Source: a virus. From it: a stretch of DNA of 43,461 nt. Position numbers and translations under genes: made by a program. How positions within the stretch are numbered: position 1 is the first letter of the stretch; each line of letters begins with the position of its first letter. Shown piece by piece: positions 24,382 through 31,692 of this stretch. The notes under the pieces were generated by a model. That model worked only from the letters and a program-made list of their open reading frames with translations. It did no database searches and was not told where the DNA came from. The stretch lies in IMG/VR virus record IMGVR_UViG_3300006920_000080, positions 1-43,461 of that record. One strand, written 5' to 3'.

Positions 24382-24623
24382 AGCAACAAGCTTGGGATAA
24401 GATGAGCGACAACGAAAAGGGCGAGTATTTAAACGGTGAAAGGGCGATTGTTAAAACGCAGGTAGCAATGGACGGAAATTCAAGAGTTGGAGATAATTCG
24501 CCTGCGTTTTTGATTTACTTTGTAGAGCGCGGCGGAGTAACTACAGGTAAGGCTAGATCGCTTATTGAGGCCGCCACTCAAGACGACGAAACTATAAAGC
24601 AATTGATTGGAGAAACAAAATGA
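24378..24623 (+). CDS. Hypothetical early protein ending in GETK
   Basis: 81 aa (MKQQAWDKMSDNEKGEYLNG...). Same coupling sequence at its 3' end as the gene before, ending IGETK. Basic C-terminal half. Function unknown. Confidence 0.65.
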   Translation: MKQQAWDKMSDNEKGEYLNGERAIVKTQVAMDGNSRVGDNSPAFLIYFVERGGVTTGKARSLIEAATQDDETIKQLIGETK

Positions 24624-24820
24624 ACCTAAACTTTTTATCAAAATGTGAACAGCCTCGTGAAGACGACATCATTATCGGACTTGCTATTGTGCCGCGCGAT
24701 GAAGGTAAAAAACGTTGGGCGCTACCGAATCGCCAGCATACGAAAAGTAAAACACGCGCCATCTATGTTGCGGAAAAGATCAACAAGATTATGATGGCGA
24801 ATCAGGGGATGTTTAAATGA
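24620..24820 (+). CDS. Hypothetical basic early protein
   Basis: 66 aa, basic (RALPN-type loop, HTKSKTRAIYVAEKINKI). Four-base ATGA overlaps at both ends place it in the same translated chain. Function unknown. Confidence 0.6.
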   Translation: MNLNFLSKCEQPREDDIIIGLAIVPRDEGKKRWALPNRQHTKSKTRAIYVAEKINKIMMANQGMFK

Positions 24821-25044
24821 ATTATGTTCACTATAGCGACATTAAAAAAGAGCAAGATTTTCTTGAAGAAGCAAAATCGTATTTTACGCACAACAACAAA
24901 GATACTTATACGGCTGGTGAAATAGAGAAAGGTGCATTTTTCGCCTATAAATGGGGCGCTGATAACGATTCTATTCTCATTTTTAAAATAGACAAATACT
25001 TCGAACCGACTGTTTACGGCAACGCTTTGGATGGTGACAAATGA
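24817..25044 (+). CDS. Hypothetical early protein
   Basis: 75 aa, starts at ATGA overlap. Contains YFTHNNKDTYTAGEIEKGAFF, a typical small helix-hairpin shape. Function unknown. Confidence 0.6.
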   Translation: MNYVHYSDIKKEQDFLEEAKSYFTHNNKDTYTAGEIEKGAFFAYKWGADNDSILIFKIDKYFEPTVYGNALDGDK

Positions 25045-25601
25045 GCCGCCATCGTAAACCCAACAGCCAATTCAAGCGCGCCAAGGTGATGATCGAGTCC
25101 AACTTGCACAAACACGCGGTGGTTTTTACGGTGTCACTTGGGCGCTCTTATTTCGTTAATCGCATGCACCCAGAGCGCAAGACGTGCGTGCAACCTATGA
25201 CGGAAGCTTTGTTTGATCCTGATACGGCGATGTTTAACAAGATTAAGCTCGACTGGAAATTTTACCCCGTCGTCGCACTTAAAGATGCGTTTGGCAATTT
25301 CGACAAGCAATACGTTCATGATGTGGGTTACACGCTGACAAATGTTAGCTGGACTCAGGCCATTGAAGACGCGCTTACTTGCGCTAACAAGTACATGGGC
25401 AAGGTTACGCCTAAATTCCGCATGAATTGTGCCTTGGTCTTTTGTTCGGCTAAAACGCCAATGACGGTAGAAAAGATTGAGGAGATCATAAGCATGGACA
25501 AAAACTTCTACATTTGGGATGAAGGACGAGAAATTCGCACGCAAGAAGAAATTGACGCGGACGGATTGGAATTGATGAAGCGACTGGAGGCGGTGGCATG
25601 A
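25041..25601 (+). CDS. Hypothetical early protein, largest of the small-gene cluster
   Basis: 186 aa, basic N terminus (MSRHRKPNSQFKRAKVM) and a hydrophobic middle (WKFYPVVALKDAFG). Ends with an acidic helix (QEEIDADGLELMKRLEAV). No motif I recognise. Overlaps both neighbours by four bases. Confidence 0.65.
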   Translation: MSRHRKPNSQFKRAKVMIESNLHKHAVVFTVSLGRSYFVNRMHPERKTCVQPMTEALFDPDTAMFNKIKLDWKFYPVVALKDAFGNFDKQYVHDVGYTLTNVSWTQAIEDALTCANKYMGKVTPKFRMNCALVFCSAKTPMTVEKIEEIISMDKNFYIWDEGREIRTQEEIDADGLELMKRLEAVA

Positions 25602-26056
25602 TTATTAATGCGGAAGACTACAAGCCAAAAGAAAAAGGTATCAGTGACTTTTATAGTTGGAACCTTTATCGGTGGTTAAAGAAGCAAGAGAAAAGCAGCC
25701 GTGGTGCGGTAAGAATTTATGATTCTGGTTCAGAATATAAGTCTATCTATATTGGCGTTAAAGAATCGCACGGAAGTGTTTGTGCGGTCAATCTGAGAAC
25801 TCTCTGTAGTGGCTCCAGTCGTGGGCACTTTCCATTGGTTGGGTGTTTTATTGGCAGTAATAAATGGAAAGATATCACAGAAGAGTTCTATTCTGAATAT
25901 GAAAGAATTGGCGTTTGCGCTATTCATGGTGACTTTGCACATGAGTTTACATACATAGGTGATGGGGTTGATCGAAGGATGTGTAAATATTGCGGAAAAA
26001 TAGAAAAGAAAGTTATAACCATGGTTGAGCGGGTAGATTGGGAGGCAGTTACCTAG
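25598..26056 (+). CDS. Hypothetical protein with C-terminal zinc ribbon
   Basis: 152 aa. The last 45 residues hold C-A-I-H ... H-E-F ... CKYCGK, which could bind zinc. The N-terminal part has YSWNLYRWLKKQEKSSRGAVRI. Last gene of the chain before a strong terminator. Function unknown. Confidence 0.65.
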   Translation: MIINAEDYKPKEKGISDFYSWNLYRWLKKQEKSSRGAVRIYDSGSEYKSIYIGVKESHGSVCAVNLRTLCSGSSRGHFPLVGCFIGSNKWKDITEEFYSEYERIGVCAIHGDFAHEFTYIGDGVDRRMCKYCGKIEKKVITMVERVDWEAVT

Positions 26057-26071
26057 ATCGTAAAAATACAT

Positions 26072-26094
26072 AGAGGCTTCGGCCTCTTTTTTTT
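26072..26094 (+). terminator. Intrinsic terminator of the small-gene cluster
   Basis: AGAGGC TTCG GCCTCT hairpin (26072-26087) with a UUCG tetraloop and eight T residues, 15 bases after the 25598-26056 stop. Confidence 0.9.
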
Positions 26095-26108
26095 ATTTAA
26101 AAGAATGC

Positions 26109-26137
26109 TTGCTAAGATTAATGTAATAGATTAATAT
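26109..26137 (+). promoter_or_regulatory. Early-class promoter with two GATTAAT elements
   Basis: TTGCTA (26109-26114), 17-nt spacer, TAATAT (26132-26137). AGATTAAT occurs twice, in the spacer (26115-26122) and over the -10 (26128-26135), 13 bases apart; the two placements are the ones seen singly at other early promoters. Confidence 0.8.
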
Positions 26138-26175
26138 ACCCACATCGAAACGAAACAAACAACGGAGCAAACAAC

Positions 26176-26331
26176 ATGAAAACAATTAAACTAATTGAAC
26201 AAGACGGAAACCGTAGTGTAGGCATATTTCAAGAGGTTAATGGTTCGTTTTTAGCAATGACTTACACAGAGTCTAAAAACTTCAAATCAATCAAAGCGGC
26301 TGAGAAATTCCTTGCCAAGAGAGGGTTTTGA
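26176..26331 (+). CDS. Hypothetical early protein, 51 aa
   Basis: Small gene (MKTIKLIEQDGNRSVGIF...) after CGGAG. Beta hairpin then helix (NFKSIKAAEKFLAKRG). The next gene starts only two bases downstream. Function unknown. Confidence 0.65.
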   Translation: MKTIKLIEQDGNRSVGIFQEVNGSFLAMTYTESKNFKSIKAAEKFLAKRGF

Positions 26332-26333
26332 TT

Positions 26334-26513
26334 GTGTCATCAACCTCTCTTGAAAGAGCTATTCGTGAAGGTGATTCGAAATTCGTTATACTGACTAATG
26401 TCTATAAGGAGTTTGAAAAAGGCAATATCAGCAAGGCTGAGGCGGTTAATGTACTTGGAAGCTCCTACAAAAACACCGTAATGATGTGGGAAAAGCCTAC
26501 CGCACTAGATTGA
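26334..26513 (+). CDS. Hypothetical early protein, 59 aa
   Basis: Starts at GTG 26334 after GAGAGGG; a TTG at 26328 is another possible start. Small helical protein (LERAIREGDSKFVILTNVYKEFEKG...). Function unknown. Confidence 0.55.
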   Translation: MSSTSLERAIREGDSKFVILTNVYKEFEKGNISKAEAVNVLGSSYKNTVMMWEKPTALD

Positions 26514-26534
26514 GGGTTTTTATTGCCTGTCAAA

Positions 26535-26543
26535 TGCTATAAT
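26535..26543 (+). promoter_or_regulatory. Extended -10 promoter of the AP2 gene
   Basis: TGCTATAAT: TG at 26535-26536 and a perfect TATAAT at 26538-26543, with a poor -35. It is of a different kind from the early cassettes around it and places a folded leader between start site and gene. Confidence 0.6.
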
Positions 26544-26547
26544 GATT

Positions 26548-26597
26548 ATGCGGATAGGGCGGCCACCCGAAAAGCTACTTGTCACAGTCTTCCGCAT
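26548..26597 (+). other. Folded leader of the AP2 gene with a lambda-cos-like dodecamer
   Basis: ATGCGGA (26548-26554) pairs with TCCGCAT (26591-26597). Inside it lies GGGCGGCCACCC (26558-26569), which matches the lambda cohesive-end sequence GGGCGGCGACCT at 10 of 12 bases and can form its own GGG/CCC stem. A regulatory leader is the simple reading; a packaging site is a weaker alternative. Confidence 0.4.
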
Positions 26598-26629
26598 CCA
26601 TTATGACAGCTTTGACAAGAGTAAATATC

Positions 26630-27046
26630 ATGCAACCACACCATAATAGCCCATACATTACGTTGAGCAAAAAGATAGGCGTATTCTACAGCAGTCATTC
26701 AAGATCATGGGCGGCACAAATTCGCGTTTGCGGCCAGACTAAATTGTTAGGCTTCTTTATATCGGAGGCCGTCGCGATTAACACCAGAATCAAAGCAGAG
26801 ATTAAATATGGTTATCGTGTCTGCCATGGCATAACAGGAATTTCAGCAGCAGAAAGAGAGAAGCGAGAAAAACTTGTCTTGAGCGAAGTGAACGAATGCG
26901 GTTACAAGAACATCCTTTGGGACAAGCATAAAAGAAAATGGCTGGTTCGGCAGCACATCAATGGTAAGCGCATCAGGTTAGGTTGTTTTAGATACCTTGA
27001 TGACGAGATAATGGAAAGAATCAAAGCAGAACGAAAAAAGTATTGA
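26630..27046 (+). CDS. AP2-like DNA-binding protein (two repeats)
   Basis: 138 aa from the ATG at 26630 (AAGAG nine bases upstream); a TTG at 26579 and an ATG at 26603 lie upstream. Two AP2-type units are visible: GVFYSSHSRSWAAQIRVCG (residue 14 on) and GYKNILWDKHKRKWLVRQHI near 90, both with the strand-strand-helix pattern and basic faces. In phages such domains often accompany HNH nucleases; here no nuclease motif is present, so a DNA-binding regulator is likely. It is a candidate regulator for the genome-wide promoter elements. Confidence 0.65.
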   Translation: MQPHHNSPYITLSKKIGVFYSSHSRSWAAQIRVCGQTKLLGFFISEAVAINTRIKAEIKYGYRVCHGITGISAAEREKREKLVLSEVNECGYKNILWDKHKRKWLVRQHINGKRIRLGCFRYLDDEIMERIKAERKKY

Positions 27047-27055
27047 TAAAACTAG

Positions 27056-27077
27056 CCCTCTTTTGAGGGTTTTTTTA
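27056..27077 (+). terminator. Intrinsic terminator after the AP2 gene
   Basis: CCCTC TTTT GAGGG hairpin (27056-27069) followed by seven T, ten bases after the AP2 stop. Confidence 0.88.
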
Positions 27078-27179
27078 TACCTTGAATTCATACAATGCAA
27101 ACACCACCACCAAATACCACTAAAACATCACCTGACACACCTACAAGGTTGATTCGCCCTAAATTCATCGCAATATACA

Positions 27180-27700
27180 TGGTGCAGCTTAGGCGGCCTT
27201 AAAACGCCTTAGAATAGATTACTCCTATTTTTACCTGTTTAAGCAGGAAAAACACACAAAACTTCATACAAATCATATACTTAAAAGATGAGAATCATTC
27301 TTGCTTAACATTGCTGAAGCGAAAACGAGGTTTGCTTAGAGTTGCTTAAACAGTCACAGCCCAATGGTGGCGCGGGTTTCAGAGGTTTATCGACGATTCT
27401 GCTGAAGCCCACCCTAGAGACTCTTATACTATCTATAAATATCCACACTAAAAAACCACCCTATAACCAATAATTAATCTATGAAATAAAAAAGAGGCAC
27501 TAGGAAACCCTTCAGCAGTTAAGCAAAAAGGAAAATATAGGGGTAAGTAGTAAGTATATATATAATATAATATATATAAGTATATGATATATATACATAT
27601 TATTATTATTACCCTAGTAGTTGTTGAGAATGGTTCGTGTTGAACATTTTCTAAGCAACCTTCAGCAAACACCACTTTTTCTCAGCAAAACAACTATTTT
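27180..27700. repeat. Origin-like element R, largely inverted copy of element L
   Basis: No gene is supported in 27078-27795. TGCTTA(A/G) or TGCTGA sites lie at 27239, 27302, 27312, 27333, 27343, 27400, 27511, 27519, 27651, 27661 and 27681, around an A/T tract at 27556-27610. On the minus strand it aligns with element L: TGCTGAGAAAAA, TTGCTTAGAAAATNTTCAAC, the TATATATCATATA core and an ACNTACCCC segment recur in order. AACATTTTCTAAGCAA is exact at 27643-27658 and 2656-2671. A second replication origin or a pair of binding sites is likely. Confidence 0.6.
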
Positions 27701-27730
27701 TAGGCAAAAACAGACTTTTTATGATTTTGG

Positions 27731-27759
27731 TTGCACTCAATTACTATATAGATTAATAT
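27731..27759 (+). promoter_or_regulatory. Early-class promoter for 27796 and following genes
   Basis: TTGCAC (27731-27736), 17-nt spacer, TAATAT (27754-27759), with TAGATTAAT over the -10 and a second ATTAAT at 27772-27777. Confidence 0.8.
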
Positions 27760-27795
27760 GAACTATATTAAATTAATCATACGAAGAGGTAGAAA

Positions 27796-28086
27796 ATGCC
27801 ATACAGTTCAAAAGAAGTCGTCAATAGTTCAATCGAATCTAGACTGAAATTTTACAATGAAGTCATTGAGAAAGGTTTTGCGACCGTCTTGATGCGAGAT
27901 CGACACACACACGCAGAAATGGAAATCGTTTGTACCGCTACTGACTCTGACGAACGCGCCATGCCGCAGTATCAGATTCTTGGTAATGGCGGCTTAGGTA
28001 AGCTTGTTTGCGATACCGGTTCGCTCTCTGTTCGTTGGGATAAGCATTTCAAGGGTAAGCTGTTTACGTTTAAGTTGGTGAAATAA
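27796..28086 (+). CDS. Hypothetical early protein
   Basis: 96 aa (MPYSSKEVVNSSIESRLKFYNEVI...), with a beta-rich second half (MEIVCTATDSDERAMPQYQI). Starts after AGAGGT. First gene of the unit that leads into the terminase genes. Function unknown. Confidence 0.65.
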   Translation: MPYSSKEVVNSSIESRLKFYNEVIEKGFATVLMRDRHTHAEMEIVCTATDSDERAMPQYQILGNGGLGKLVCDTGSLSVRWDKHFKGKLFTFKLVK

Positions 28087-28087
28087 T

Positions 28088-28357
28088 ATGCTTTACCACT
28101 TAGGGCGAGCGATAAATCATACAATCAATAAGAAGGGCAAACCTAAATTGATTGGACTCGCCGAGGCTTACGATCAATACAAACTAAACCAATCCGGCAC
28201 GCTACCACCCGTCGGATGCAATCTGGTTATCATTGTTGATGGCCATGAAGTGACAGCCAAACGCACAGGCTATATTGCCAACCGTGGCGATATGCTAGAA
28301 TATGAACTATTAGATGGGTCGCTTATTAGCGGTTTATTCAGTTGGAGATATTTATGA
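28088..28357 (+). CDS. Hypothetical early protein
   Basis: 89 aa, basic N terminus, then VDGHEVTAKRTGYIANRGDMLEYELLDG, which looks like a small beta barrel (SH3-like). Starts one base after the upstream stop. Overlaps the next gene by ATGA. Function unknown. Confidence 0.65.
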   Translation: MLYHLGRAINHTINKKGKPKLIGLAEAYDQYKLNQSGTLPPVGCNLVIIVDGHEVTAKRTGYIANRGDMLEYELLDGSLISGLFSWRYL

Positions 28358-28545
28358 GCGATATTAAAAAAGGCGCACTGGTTAAGGCTTGGGATGATGG
28401 CAGAGATGCTTTTATTATAGGTCGATACATTAGCATGGATGGTGACGGGCAACACTTAGTTAGAGCCGCAACCCATTTGTGGGCAGATAACGTAATCGAA
28501 ATCCCCGCCGACCTAGCAAATCAATTAGAGGATTTGGGAAAATGA
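28354..28545 (+). CDS. Hypothetical small barrel-like protein
   Basis: 63 aa (MSDIKKGALVKAWDDGRDAFIIGRYI...). The start at the ATGA overlap is preferred to an ATG 12 bases upstream. Beta-rich with WADNVIEIPADLA near the end. Function unknown. Confidence 0.65.
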   Translation: MSDIKKGALVKAWDDGRDAFIIGRYISMDGDGQHLVRAATHLWADNVIEIPADLANQLEDLGK

Positions 28546-28571
28546 AAACCGACGAATGGGAAGACCGATAA
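28542..28571 (+). other. Possible nine-codon linking peptide
   Basis: ATGAAAACC... encodes MKTDEWEDR and stops at TAA, sharing ATGA with the gene before and TAATG with the gene after. It may carry ribosomes across the junction, or be chance. Confidence 0.3.
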
Positions 28572-28738
28572 TGAAAAAGATTGTGAAATTTACCGTACTA
28601 ACAGAAATGGACGAATCACAATACGAGGGCGGCATTCTAGAATTGGTTGCTGACGCTCTTATCAATGCGGGACTAGATGTTAATTATGTTTCATCGGTCG
28701 AATTAGATGATAACGGCGACGAGATTATTAAGGGGTAG
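28571..28738 (+). CDS. Small hypothetical protein before terminase
   Basis: 55 aa (MKKIVKFTVLTEMDESQYEGG...). Start at 28571 (GGAAG eight bases upstream). Alpha-beta fold, acidic end. Function unknown. Confidence 0.6.
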   Translation: MKKIVKFTVLTEMDESQYEGGILELVADALINAGLDVNYVSSVELDDNGDEIIKG

Positions 28739-28741
28739 ATG

Positions 28742-29143
28742 ATGGCAGACCTAACGGACAAACAGCGTAGGTTCGTTGAGGAGTATTGTTCGAACGGGTT
28801 CAATGCAACCAAAGCAGCAACCACTGCTGGATACTCTGAAAAGACGGCAAAACAGATGGGCTGTGAGAACCTATCAAAACCTGACGTACAAGAAGAAATA
28901 CAGAAATTCATGAGCAAAGCGACAGATAAAGCACTTGTGACTGTAGACGAGCTTGTACAGATGCTTTTAAGAGAAGCTGAATACTTTGGTGAGGGTGCGA
29001 GCCATTCAGCCCGTATAGCGGCTGTGAAGACGCTTACCGATTACACTGGCGGCTTCGATAGGAATAAACAGACTTTAAATCACACTTCTAGCGATGGTAG
29101 TTTTGGCAAGTCCCTTGATGATTTCTATGGTGAGACAGAATAA
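28742..29143 (+). CDS. terS: Terminase small subunit
   Basis: 133 aa from the second ATG at 28742 (AAGGGG six bases upstream). Classic Terminase_2 pattern: LTDKQRRFVEEYCSNGFNATKAATTAGYSEKTAKQMGCENLSKPDVQ gives the helix-turn-helix DNA-binding domain, followed by a helical oligomerisation domain. It recognises packaging sites and recruits the large subunit. The large subunit is separated from it by an inserted homing-endonuclease-like gene. Confidence 0.9.
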   Translation: MADLTDKQRRFVEEYCSNGFNATKAATTAGYSEKTAKQMGCENLSKPDVQEEIQKFMSKATDKALVTVDELVQMLLREAEYFGEGASHSARIAAVKTLTDYTGGFDRNKQTLNHTSSDGSFGKSLDDFYGETE

Positions 29144-29147
29144 ATAA

Positions 29148-29156
29148 TGGTATAAT
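29148..29156 (+). promoter_or_regulatory. Extended -10 promoter of the homing-endonuclease-like gene
   Basis: TGGTATAAT (TG 29148-29149, TATAAT 29151-29156) between the terS stop and the insert, 31 bases before its start. No good -35. It may also help express terL, which lost its direct link to terS. Confidence 0.55.
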
Positions 29157-29187
29157 TTATCTCATGAAATAAACAGTGAGGTATATT

Positions 29188-29859
29188 ATGCTTACAGGAA
29201 GGCCGCATAGCACAAGATACAAAGTTGGCGATATTGTAAAGTCTAGGGAATGGGGTGATTTTGAGATAGTTGAGATTGAGCATGCAAGGAGGATATTGTG
29301 CCGATCAGTTGAAACTGGTTATGAGATATATAAGCAGGCTTCACATATAGACATTGGGTCAATAAAAGATCCGTACCATCCATCCATACTTGGAGTCGCA
29401 TTTCTTGGATCTGGTAAATACAATTCAGTGAATAGAAAGCCGGCATACCAGAAGTGGAAAAACATGCTAACTAGGTGTTATGACGTTAGATATCAAGTTA
29501 GAAATCCTACCTACTTCAACTGTAAAGTTTGTGATGAATGGCTTAACTTTCAGAATTTTGCAGAGTGGTGCGAAATAGAGGGATATAGCGGCCAGTCTGG
29601 AATCGAACTAGACAAAGACATAAAAATAAAAGGTAACAAGATATATAGTCCAGAAGCTTGTATGTTTGTGACTAGAAAAGAAAACCACGATGAAGCTCAT
29701 TGCTACAATAGAACTTTAATGTCACCAGAAGGTGAGGTTGTTGAGATATACAATATATCCGATTTCGCAAAACAGAACGGATTGAATCAATCCCACTTGT
29801 CAGCAGTATTCTTAGGCAGAAGAAATAAACATAAAGGATGGACTCGTGTATCAACTTAA
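29188..29859 (+). CDS. Homing-endonuclease-like protein (NUMOD-type end)
   Basis: 223 aa from the ATG at 29188 (SD GAGG); a GTG at 29176 is less likely. Middle region YQKWKNMLTRCYDVRYQV ... CKVCDEWLNFQNFAEWC ... GIELDKDIKIKGNKIYSPEACMFV is typical of phage HNH-associated proteins, and the C terminus EIYNISDFAKQNGLNQSHLSAVFLGRRNKHKGW matches NUMOD/IENR1-type DNA-binding modules. A full HNH metal site is not obvious. Low GC relative to its neighbours and insertion between terS and terL are marks of a mobile element. Confidence 0.75.
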   Translation: MLTGRPHSTRYKVGDIVKSREWGDFEIVEIEHARRILCRSVETGYEIYKQASHIDIGSIKDPYHPSILGVAFLGSGKYNSVNRKPAYQKWKNMLTRCYDVRYQVRNPTYFNCKVCDEWLNFQNFAEWCEIEGYSGQSGIELDKDIKIKGNKIYSPEACMFVTRKENHDEAHCYNRTLMSPEGEVVEIYNISDFAKQNGLNQSHLSAVFLGRRNKHKGWTRVST

Positions 29860-31186
29860 CGAAAACCTTCGTGATTTCTGGCGTACACGAAAGCCCTATA
29901 AGTTATTGAAAGGCGGAAGATTTTCGGGCAAAACTCAGGACGCTGGCGGTATGGCGGCATTCCTTGCGCGAAACTATTCGCTGAAATTCCTATGTATTCG
30001 CCAGTTTCAAAACCGTATCGCCGATTCTGTTTACACAGTAATAAAAGAGAAGATTGAAGCAGCCGGCTGGACTGATGAGTTTGACATAGGAAAGTCAACC
30101 ATTAGGCATAAAGGCACCGGTAGCGAGTTCCTATTTTACGGCATAGCGAGGAACATAACAGACATCAAGGGAACGGAAGGTGTTGATATATGCTGGATAG
30201 AGGAAGGCGAAGGGTTAACGGAAGAGCAGTGGATGGTTATAGATCCGACGATTCGTAAAGAGGGCGCGGAAACATGGCTGCTTTGGAATCCTCAACACCA
30301 TACTGATTTCGTTCAATCTAAGCTACCAAGGCTTCTTGGTGATGACGCCATAATAAGACATATAAACTATGAAGAGAATAGGTTTCTAAGTGAGTCAGCG
30401 CGTGCAAAGGCGGAGCGTTTAAAATCAGTAGACTACGAAATGTGGCGCCATATCTACTTGGGCGAACCGCTAAATGATGATGACCAAGTAATAATTAAAC
30501 TATCTTGGGTAATGGCCGCAATAGGATTCGACCTCGAACCATCGGGCAAACGGGTGATTGGCTATGACGTGGCAGACGAGGGCGACGATGACAACGCTAT
30601 CGTGAAAGCTCACGGTTCGCGCGTGTACGGGTGCGACGCTTGGAATAAGGGCGACGTAATAGAATCGGCTAGGAAGGTGTACGCTGTTGCACAATCGGAA
30701 GGTGCAGAGATAGTGTTCGACTCAATCGGCGTAGGTGCAGGATCTAAGGCTGAGTTTAGGCAGTTAGCGCAAAATGAGTATCGAACTATTGTTGCTACCG
30801 GCTTTAACGCTGGCGGATCTGTCAGTCGTCCTGATTCGGTGTATAAGGAAGGCAAGACTAATAAGGATCACTTTTCTAATATCAAGGCTCAAGCATGGTT
30901 TACCCTTGCTGACAGGTTTTACAATACCTATCGTGCTGCGGTGTATGGTGACGAGTTTAGTGTTGACGAGTTGATCAGTATTGACCCTGATTTGCCACAC
31001 CTAGAAGAGTTGAAGTTTGAGTTGACCGCGCCCCGTCGAGAGTATGACGGAAACATGCGAGTCAAGGTCGAGTCTAAGAAGGACATGAAGAAGCGAGGCA
31101 TTAAGTCACCTAACATTGCTGACGCTTTGGTTATGTGTTTTGTGCCAGATAGTACGGGCGGATTTACTAATTTGTTTGGGAGATAG
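29846..31186 (+). CDS. terL: Terminase large subunit
   Basis: 446 aa from a GTG start at 29846 (AAAGGA seven bases upstream). Walker A GGRFSGKTQ (23-31), Walker B DICWIEEGE near 114-122, and the nuclease domain with GYDVADEGDDDNA, DSIGVG and a late Asp (IADALV). It belongs to the Terminase_3 (PBSX-like) group. It packages DNA into the head and cuts concatemers. Its first 14 bases, including start and SD, lie in the end of the inserted homing-endonuclease-like gene. Confidence 0.93.
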   Translation: MYQLNENLRDFWRTRKPYKLLKGGRFSGKTQDAGGMAAFLARNYSLKFLCIRQFQNRIADSVYTVIKEKIEAAGWTDEFDIGKSTIRHKGTGSEFLFYGIARNITDIKGTEGVDICWIEEGEGLTEEQWMVIDPTIRKEGAETWLLWNPQHHTDFVQSKLPRLLGDDAIIRHINYEENRFLSESARAKAERLKSVDYEMWRHIYLGEPLNDDDQVIIKLSWVMAAIGFDLEPSGKRVIGYDVADEGDDDNAIVKAHGSRVYGCDAWNKGDVIESARKVYAVAQSEGAEIVFDSIGVGAGSKAEFRQLAQNEYRTIVATGFNAGGSVSRPDSVYKEGKTNKDHFSNIKAQAWFTLADRFYNTYRAAVYGDEFSVDELISIDPDLPHLEELKFELTAPRREYDGNMRVKVESKKDMKKRGIKSPNIADALVMCFVPDSTGGFTNLFGR

Positions 31187-31190
31187 TGGA

Positions 31191-31358
31191 ATGATATATA
31201 GGATTAAAATAAGCTATTACTTAGTCACTCTTTGTGGTGCTGGATTAAAGGCAGCATGGAGGGAGTCTGATCTTTTTGCAGAAACAAATAACCCATACCA
31301 TCATGTTAACCAGAGTCGTAAATACTGGATAGAGAGATATAAAACCCCCACTGCTTAG
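31191..31358 (+). CDS. Hypothetical small protein after terL
   Basis: 55 aa (MIYRIKISYYLVTLCGAGLKAAW...). Start at 31191 with GGGAG upstream. Small; the first half is hydrophobic. Its stop lies inside a terminator hairpin. Function unknown. Confidence 0.55.
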   Translation: MIYRIKISYYLVTLCGAGLKAAWRESDLFAETNNPYHHVNQSRKYWIERYKTPTA

Positions 31359-31368
31359 GTGGGGTTTT
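31342..31368. terminator. Bidirectional terminator after terL operon
   Basis: CCCCAC/GTGGGG stem (31346-31351 with 31359-31364), flanked by A and T runs. It serves the terL operon and the convergent minus-strand gene that ends at 31373. Confidence 0.85.
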
Positions 31369-31372
31369 GTTG

Positions 31373-31558
31373 TTAGTCGTACAGTCCGGCCATATATAGA
31401 GATCCTAGCATTAGGATTCCCCAGAGCATATTGCCCACAATTCGACCTGTTAAATACGCTTCTGTCTTACCCTCTAATCGCACCATTTTTGGTGAATACG
31501 CCACTCTGGTTATGGTTTGAATTACTATCCAAGCCGTTATAAAAAATATCCAGGTCAT
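31373..31558 (-). CDS. Small membrane protein
   Basis: 61 aa from the ATG at 31558 (SD GAGGAGAG). Two hydrophobic segments, WIFFITAWIVIQTITRVAY and IVGNMLWGILMLGSLYMAGL, with a charged loop. Likely an inner-membrane early protein, perhaps superinfection exclusion. Own early promoter. Confidence 0.7.
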   Translation of the reverse strand: MTWIFFITAWIVIQTITRVAYSPKMVRLEGKTEAYLTGRIVGNMLWGILMLGSLYMAGLYD

Positions 31559-31584
31559 AAGCTCTCTCCTCATTAAGAGCTATA

Positions 31585-31613
31585 AGATTAATACACACAA
31601 CACCACATAGCAA
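31585..31613 (-). promoter_or_regulatory. Early-class promoter for the 31373-31558 gene
   Basis: Minus strand: TTGCTA (31608-31613), 17-nt spacer, TAATCT (31585-31590), with GTATTAATCT across the -10. Confidence 0.75.
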
Positions 31614-31637
31614 CACCTAAATAAATTAATTCTTTTC

Positions 31638-31666
31638 TTGCTTATGGTTAGGGTATAGGTTAGATT
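31638..31666 (+). promoter_or_regulatory. Early-class promoter for the 31693 cluster
   Basis: TTGCTT (31638-31643), 17-nt spacer, TAGATT (31661-31666) with TAGATTAATGTT starting at the -10. It is divergent from the minus promoter 25 bases away. SD GAGGAGAAAG follows. Confidence 0.8.
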
Positions 31667-31692
31667 AATGTTAAATCAATGAGGAGAAAGTT

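Noticed and set aside
27448-27675. 75-codon minus-strand frame
   Set aside because: Made of the TATATA tract (Ile/Tyr runs) in the origin-like element; no SD.
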